Shown one piece after another: positions 33,829 to 37,998 of a DNA stretch of 37,998 bases. Position 1 is the first letter of the stretch. Each line of letters starts with the position of its first letter. The stretch is from Burkholderiaceae bacterium. Lineage in GTDB: Bacteria > Pseudomonadota > Gammaproteobacteria > Burkholderiales > Burkholderiaceae_C. A program made the position numbers and the translations under genes. Below the pieces are notes generated by a model. That model was not told the DNA's origin. It ran no database searches and worked only from the letters and a program-made list of their open reading frames with translations. The stretch lies in contig SCRR01000057.1 of NCBI GenBank assembly GCA_004322085.1, positions 1-37,998 on the forward strand, in the 5' to 3' direction.

Positions 33829-35658
33829 ATGACGACCGCCGCATCGCTGCTGCTGATCGTGCTGGCTGCCGGTCTGGCCAGCCAGTGGGCGGCATGGCGC
33901 TTCAAGGTGCCGGTGATCGTGGTGCTGATCGCGGTCGGTCTGGTGCTCGGGCCGATCACCGGCATCGTCGCGCTGCACCTGCCGCCACAGGAGCTCACCG
34001 GGTTGATTGGCCTGGGCGTCTCCATCATCCTGTTCGATGGCGGCATGGCCCTCAAACTCGGTGAGTTCAGGCGCGTCGGGCACGGTGTTGGCCGGCTGAC
34101 CATTCTCGGGCCACCACTGGCCTGGCTCTTTGGCAGCCTGGCAGCGCATTACCTTGGCGGGCTGAGCTGGCCGGTGGCGCTGGTGCTGGGCGCCATCCTG
34201 GTGGTCACGGGCCCGACCGTCATCCTGCCGCTGCTGCGCGGTGCGCGGCTCAACAAGGAGACGTCCTCACTGCTCAAGTGGGAAGGCATCGTGAACGACC
34301 CGGTGGGCGTGTTGCTCACGGTGCTGACCTTTCAGTACCTCACCACGGCGGGCAGCGGGCCCGGCAGGATCCTCGCGAGCCTGGGCGGCGCCATTGCCGC
34401 GGCCGCGGTGCTTGGTGGGCTGGGCGGCTGGCTCACCGGCTGGCTTTATCGACGCGGCGCGGTGCCCGAACACCTGAAATCGCCGATCCTCATGGTGCTG
34501 GTGCCGGTGATTTACTGGGTCAGCAACCTGGTGCAGCACGAGGCCGGGCTGCTCAGCGTCACGGTCATGGGGCTGGTAATGGGCAACATGAAGCTGCCCG
34601 AGCGCGAAACCCTGCACCATTCGCAGGAGAACCTCAGCATCATTTTGCTGTCGGTGCTGTTCATCGTCATTCCGTCGCAGTTGAATGCGAGCCACCTGCA
34701 CCTGCTGAACTGGCAGACCATACTGTTCGTGCTGGCCATCGTGCTGTTCGTGCGCCCGCTCACCATCGCGCTGGCCACGCTCGGCGCCCCGATTCGCCGG
34801 AACGACAAACTGTTGCTCGCGTGGATTGCACCGCGCGGTATCGTTGCCGCGGCCACGGCCGGCATCTTCGGTCCGGCACTCGTCGCCGCCGGCTTCCCGG
34901 ATGCCGATCAACTCCTGCCCGTCACCTTTCTCGTCATTGTGGTGACGGTCCTCGCTCACGGTTTCACCATTGGGCGCATGGCGCGCCGGCTTGGCCTCGC
35001 AGCCAAAAACGCCAATGGGGTGTTGATGGTCGGGGCGTCACCTTGGGCCTGCGCGTTCGCGCGGGTGCTGAAGTCTCTTGACATCGATGTGCTGCTGGTC
35101 GACGGGGCGTATCACCGGCTCAAGGAAGCGCGCATGGCCGGCATCGAGGTCTACTACGGCGAAATCCTGTCCGAGCACGCCGAGCACACCCTGGAAGTCC
35201 AGCACCTGAGCCACCTGCTGTGCGCGACTGACAACGACTTCCACAACGCGCTGGCGTGCAAGGCCCAGGGTCCCAGGTTCGGCCTGCACCGCACCTTCCA
35301 GCTCGCCACTGACGAGGCGTCTGCACAGGAGCTCAAGCGCCTGACGCTGCAACAGCGCGGCTACTTTGCGTTCGACCCGGCGGCGACCTTCTCGCTGCTG
35401 AACCAGCGGCTGCAGGACGGCTGGACGGTGAGTACGTCGAAGTTCACCACCAGCTACGGCTGGAGCGAGTTCACGCAGCGCATGGGTGAACGTGGGCGTG
35501 ACTGGCTGCTGCTGGGCGGGATTTCCCCCGAAGGCCTGCTGCGCCTTTATGCCGCGGAGCAATCCTTCAAGCTGGAGGCGGGCTGGACTGTGCTGTATTT
35601 CGCGCCGGCGGGGACGCCGGAAGAAGCAAAGGGCGACGGGAAGCTGGCGGACGCCTAA
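33829..35658 (+). CDS. NhaP-type cation:proton antiporter (CPA1) with C-terminal RCK-like domain
   Basis: A 609-residue membrane protein. About twelve helices occur in the first 390 residues, with [39 protein letters not shown] and [14 protein letters not shown], the last being the CPA1 ion-binding region. The later part has a Rossmann-like RCK segment ([29 protein letters not shown], then [15 protein letters not shown] and [15 protein letters not shown]). It exchanges Na+ or K+ for protons. It starts 21 bases after the gyrB stop and may share its transcript. Ion preference is unknown. Confidence 0.88.
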   Translation: MTTAASLLLIVLAAGLASQWAAWRFKVPVIVVLIAVGLVLGPITGIVALHLPPQELTGLIGLGVSIILFDGGMALKLGEFRRVGHGVGRLTILGPPLAWLFGSLAAHYLGGLSWPVALVLGAILVVTGPTVILPLLRGARLNKETSSLLKWEGIVNDPVGVLLTVLTFQYLTTAGSGPGRILASLGGAIAAAAVLGGLGGWLTGWLYRRGAVPEHLKSPILMVLVPVIYWVSNLVQHEAGLLSVTVMGLVMGNMKLPERETLHHSQENLSIILLSVLFIVIPSQLNASHLHLLNWQTILFVLAIVLFVRPLTIALATLGAPIRRNDKLLLAWIAPRGIVAAATAGIFGPALVAAGFPDADQLLPVTFLVIVVTVLAHGFTIGRMARRLGLAAKNANGVLMVGASPWACAFARVLKSLDIDVLLVDGAYHRLKEARMAGIEVYYGEILSEHAEHTLEVQHLSHLLCATDNDFHNALACKAQGPRFGLHRTFQLATDEASAQELKRLTLQQRGYFAFDPAATFSLLNQRLQDGWTVSTSKFTTSYGWSEFTQRMGERGRDWLLLGGISPEGLLRLYAAEQSFKLEAGWTVLYFAPAGTPEEAKGDGKLADA

Positions 35659-35723
35659 ATCGCGATTGGCCACGCAGTCTCGAACGATCGACGGCTGGTC
35701 GCGGTCGCATTACTCTACTGGCT

Positions 35724-36992
35724 ATGCAGACGCCGATTAATGCGACCCTGGATCTAATCTACCGCCGCGACTCGCGCCGCGTGTTCGCGACGCTGGTGCG
35801 GCTGCTGGGCAGCTTCGACCTTGCCGAAGAGGCGCTGCACGATGCGTTCATGGCCGCGTCCGAGCGCTGGCCGCGTGACGGGGTGCCGAAGAACCCGGTG
35901 GCCTGGCTGGTGTCGGCGGGGCGCTTCAAGGCGATCGACGCGCTGCGCCGCAATCGCCGCATGGTGGTGTGGGACGAGGTGGCCGAGGAGGCGCTGGCGA
36001 TCGCCGACGAGGGCACCGGGCCCGGCGAACACGAGCACCTGGAGGACGACCGGTTGCGGCTGATCTTCACCTGCTGCCACCCCAGCCTTTCCGAACCGGC
36101 GCAGGTCGCGCTGACGCTGCGCGAGGTGTGCGGGCTCACCACCGAGGCGGTGGCGCATGCGTTCCTGCAGACGCCGGGCACGGTCGCGCAGCGCATCGTG
36201 CGCGCGAAGGCGAAGATTCGCGACGCGCGCATTCCGTACCAGGTGCCCGATACCGACGAGCTGCCGCAGCGATTGGCGAGCGTGCTGCGCGTGATCTATC
36301 TGGTGTTCAACGAGGGCTATTCGGCCTCGTCCGGTAACGCGGCGCTGAATCCGGACCTGAGCGGCGAGGCGATCCGGCTCGCGCGGCTGGTGGTGCAGCT
36401 GCTGCCCGAGCCCGAGGCGGGCGGCCTTCTTGCGCTGATGCTGTTGCACGAGTCGCGCCGCGCGGCACGCGTCGACGCAAACGGCGAACTGGTGCCGCTG
36501 GACGAGCAGGACCGCGGACTGTGGGACGCCGGACTTATCGCCGAGGGCAGCGCGCTCGTGCAGCAGGCGCTCCAGACACGGCGCTTCGGCGCGTACACGC
36601 TGCAAGCGGCCATCTCGGCGGTACATGCGGGGGCGGCCCGCGCGCAGGACACCGACTGGCCGCAGATCGTCGGGCTGTACGACGCGCTGCTGCGCGTGGA
36701 GCCGTCACCGGTGGTCGAATTGAATCGCGTGGTAGCGGTCGCGATGGCGCGGGGGCCAGAAGCAGGGCTGGCGCTGGTCGATGCGCTGATCGCCGCGCAT
36801 CCGCTGCTGGCGCGCTACCACCTCGCGCACGCGGCGCGCGCCGATCTGTGCCGGCGCCTGGGCCGCGCAGGCGAGGCACGCAGCAGCTACGCCGCGGCGC
36901 TGGAACTGGCACAGCAGGAGCCGGAGCGGCGCTTTCTGCAGAGACGCCTTGCGGCGCTGCCGGCGGATGGGGCAGCGAGCCTGAGCGCCTGA
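35724..36992 (+). CDS. ECF sigma factor with C-terminal DUF6596/TPR-like extension (ECF42 type)
   Basis: A 422-residue sigma-70-family factor. Region 2 spans RVFATLVRLLGSFDLAEEALHDAFMAA and WLVSAGRFKAIDALRRNRR. Region 4 follows LRLIFTCCHPSLSEPAQVAL with the helix-turn-helix TTEAVAHAFLQTPGTVAQRIVRAK. The long extension starts at LRVIYLVFNEGYSASSG and has TPR-like helices (LVDALIAAHPLLARYHLAHAARADL). This layout is the ECF42 group, whose members usually sit beside a DGPF/YCII protein gene; none is adjacent within the window. No Shine-Dalgarno precedes the ATG at 35724. Confidence 0.88.
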   Translation: MQTPINATLDLIYRRDSRRVFATLVRLLGSFDLAEEALHDAFMAASERWPRDGVPKNPVAWLVSAGRFKAIDALRRNRRMVVWDEVAEEALAIADEGTGPGEHEHLEDDRLRLIFTCCHPSLSEPAQVALTLREVCGLTTEAVAHAFLQTPGTVAQRIVRAKAKIRDARIPYQVPDTDELPQRLASVLRVIYLVFNEGYSASSGNAALNPDLSGEAIRLARLVVQLLPEPEAGGLLALMLLHESRRAARVDANGELVPLDEQDRGLWDAGLIAEGSALVQQALQTRRFGAYTLQAAISAVHAGAARAQDTDWPQIVGLYDALLRVEPSPVVELNRVVAVAMARGPEAGLALVDALIAAHPLLARYHLAHAARADLCRRLGRAGEARSSYAAALELAQQEPERRFLQRRLAALPADGAASLSA

Positions 36993-37049
36993 AGAAATTT
37001 TTAGCCGCTGTCGAAATCGCTGACTACTGTTCGACTATCAGGAGACAGC

Positions 37050-37790
37050 ATGAATCGGCACGAAAGCGAGGTTGCGACGATGCAGGATGTAGGTTTTCTT
37101 TTGATACCAGGCGCAGGCGGCAGCGCATGGTATTGGCATCTGGTAGAGCAAGATTTGCGGCAGCGCGGGTATGGAGCGATACCCGTCGCGCTCCCGGCTG
37201 CCGATGATTCCGCTGGCCTGGCTGACTACGCCGCGGCGGTTGTCAGCGCTGTCGGGAAGCGCAAGCCGCGGCGGCTGGTTCTCGTGGCCCATTCCCTCGG
37301 TGGCTTTACCGCGCCTCTGGTCTGCAAACAGCTTCCAGTCTCACTGCTGGTGATGGTCAATGCAATGATCCCGAATCCTGGCGAGACTCCCGGCACGTGG
37401 TGGCGGGATACCGGCTACAACGAGGCCAAGATCGAGCAGAATCGTCGCGATGGCCGTGATGCCGACGCGCCGTTTGACCCCTTGTTCGAGTTCTTTCACG
37501 ACGTGCCTCAGCCGGTGATTGACGAGGCCTGGGCGCAAGGCGAGCCGCGTCAGTCCGATGCGGTGTTCAACTCGAAGTGCGACTTCGCGCGCTGGCCTGC
37601 CATACCGATCCGGGTGCTCGTGGGGCGCGACGATCGGTTCTTTCCCGCCGAATTTCAGAAGCGCGTGGCACACGAGCGTCTCGGAGTCTCGGCGGACGAG
37701 ATGCCCGGCGGCCATCTCGTCGCGCTCAGTCACCCCGTGGAACTATCCCAAAGACTGATTGCTTATGCCGAGGCCAGCCGCACTGGCTGA
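37050..37790 (+). CDS. Alpha/beta hydrolase
   Basis: A 246-residue soluble hydrolase. LIPGAGGSAWYW forms the oxyanion region, VAHSLGGF is the nucleophile elbow with serine, VGRDDRFFP carries the acid, and MPGGHLVALSHP the histidine. It resembles the small esterase/salicylate-esterase-like group; the substrate is unknown. AGGAG lies six bases upstream of the ATG at 37050. A second ATG at 37080 (MQDVGF) is possible and would drop ten poorly conserved residues. It follows the ECF42-type sigma factor by 57 bases and may be part of its regulon. Confidence 0.85.
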   Translation: MNRHESEVATMQDVGFLLIPGAGGSAWYWHLVEQDLRQRGYGAIPVALPAADDSAGLADYAAAVVSAVGKRKPRRLVLVAHSLGGFTAPLVCKQLPVSLLVMVNAMIPNPGETPGTWWRDTGYNEAKIEQNRRDGRDADAPFDPLFEFFHDVPQPVIDEAWAQGEPRQSDAVFNSKCDFARWPAIPIRVLVGRDDRFFPAEFQKRVAHERLGVSADEMPGGHLVALSHPVELSQRLIAYAEASRTG

Positions 37791-37891
37791 CGGCCTCAAC
37801 GCGGCGACGAAATACATCGCGACCCACCGTCCGGAAAGCCTTGCTCGCCGGGTCTTTGAAGACGGGATAGTTCGAGTTTCAGGAGGACGTA

Positions 37892-37998
37892 ATGCAACCA
37901 CTTCGGTATTCAATCAACGTCACATTGGATGGGTGCTGCGATCATCGTGTAGGGATTGTGGACGAAGACTTGCATCATCACGCAGCCGAGAACATCGC
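37892..37998 (+). CDS. Dihydrofolate-reductase/RibD C-terminal family protein, partial (3' end beyond window)
   Basis: Thirty-five codons are visible, reading MQPLRYSINVTLDGCCDHR and continuing to HHHAAENI at the window end. The N-terminal strand followed by SxNVTLDG is typical of the DHFR/RibD-like reductase superfamily, often found near regulators of unknown purpose. A perfect AGGAGG at 37881-37886 gives a strong start at 37892. Too little is present to name a substrate; NADPH-dependent reduction is only a family expectation. Confidence 0.7.
   Translation, partial: MQPLRYSINVTLDGCCDHRVGIVDEDLHHHAAENI

Overview
The window is a chromosomal replication-origin region of a GC-rich betaproteobacterium, most likely Burkholderiales of the Comamonadaceae type (Polaromonas/Rhodoferax-like; inferred from protein character, gene order and the AGCTAT-type dispersed repeats, with no database search). 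The central landmark is mnmE - yidC - yidD - rnpA - rpmH (all minus) diverging from dnaA - dnaN - gyrB (plus). DnaA boxes lie on both sides of dnaA. A DnaA box followed by four CTA triplets and an AT-rich tract lies between dnaA and dnaN, and this is my best candidate for oriC.

Layout. 1-2036: amgK-like sugar kinase and rsmE. 2123-5822: quinol-type nitric oxide reductase norB with an acyl-CoA dehydrogenase 13 bp downstream, preceded by a perfect FNR/Dnr-type box. 6062-10583: a YidB-family protein; a minus-strand trio (DUF1439-like protein, M20 peptidase, monoacylglycerol-lipase-like hydrolase); an outer-membrane beta-barrel protein. 10590-13262: metX-metW behind a leader whose terminator hairpin abuts the start codon, then a Mn2+ exporter of the GDT1/UPF0016 family behind a yybP-ykoY manganese riboswitch. 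13311-16347: ammonium transporter amtB with a candidate sigma-54 promoter, a YiiX-like cysteine hydrolase, and an ECF sigma factor/zinc-finger protein pair.

16420-17680 holds a tandem pair of glycine-rich RRM RNA-binding proteins. Each has a long conserved 5' leader that ends in a hairpin sequestering the Shine-Dalgarno. 17730-23791: an LPS-precursor/export operon (kdsD-kdsC-lptC plus a short-chain dehydrogenase), the divergent KefB-type antiporter and apt, and a cyclic-nucleotide-binding protein. 23888-33807: the mnmE-to-gyrB origin block. 33829-37998: a CPA1 antiporter, an ECF42-like sigma factor, an alpha/beta hydrolase and the start of a DHFR/RibD-like protein cut by the window end.

The genes are mostly housekeeping, with tight operons and many four-base ATGA stop/start overlaps. 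The main interest is in RNA-level and DNA-level control elements: the duplicated RRM leaders, the metX attenuator-like leader, the manganese riboswitch, the Dnr/FNR box, the origin architecture, and a dispersed repeat family that appears to have entered coding sequence in kefB and mnmE. No mobile element, tRNA, rRNA or CRISPR array was recognised.
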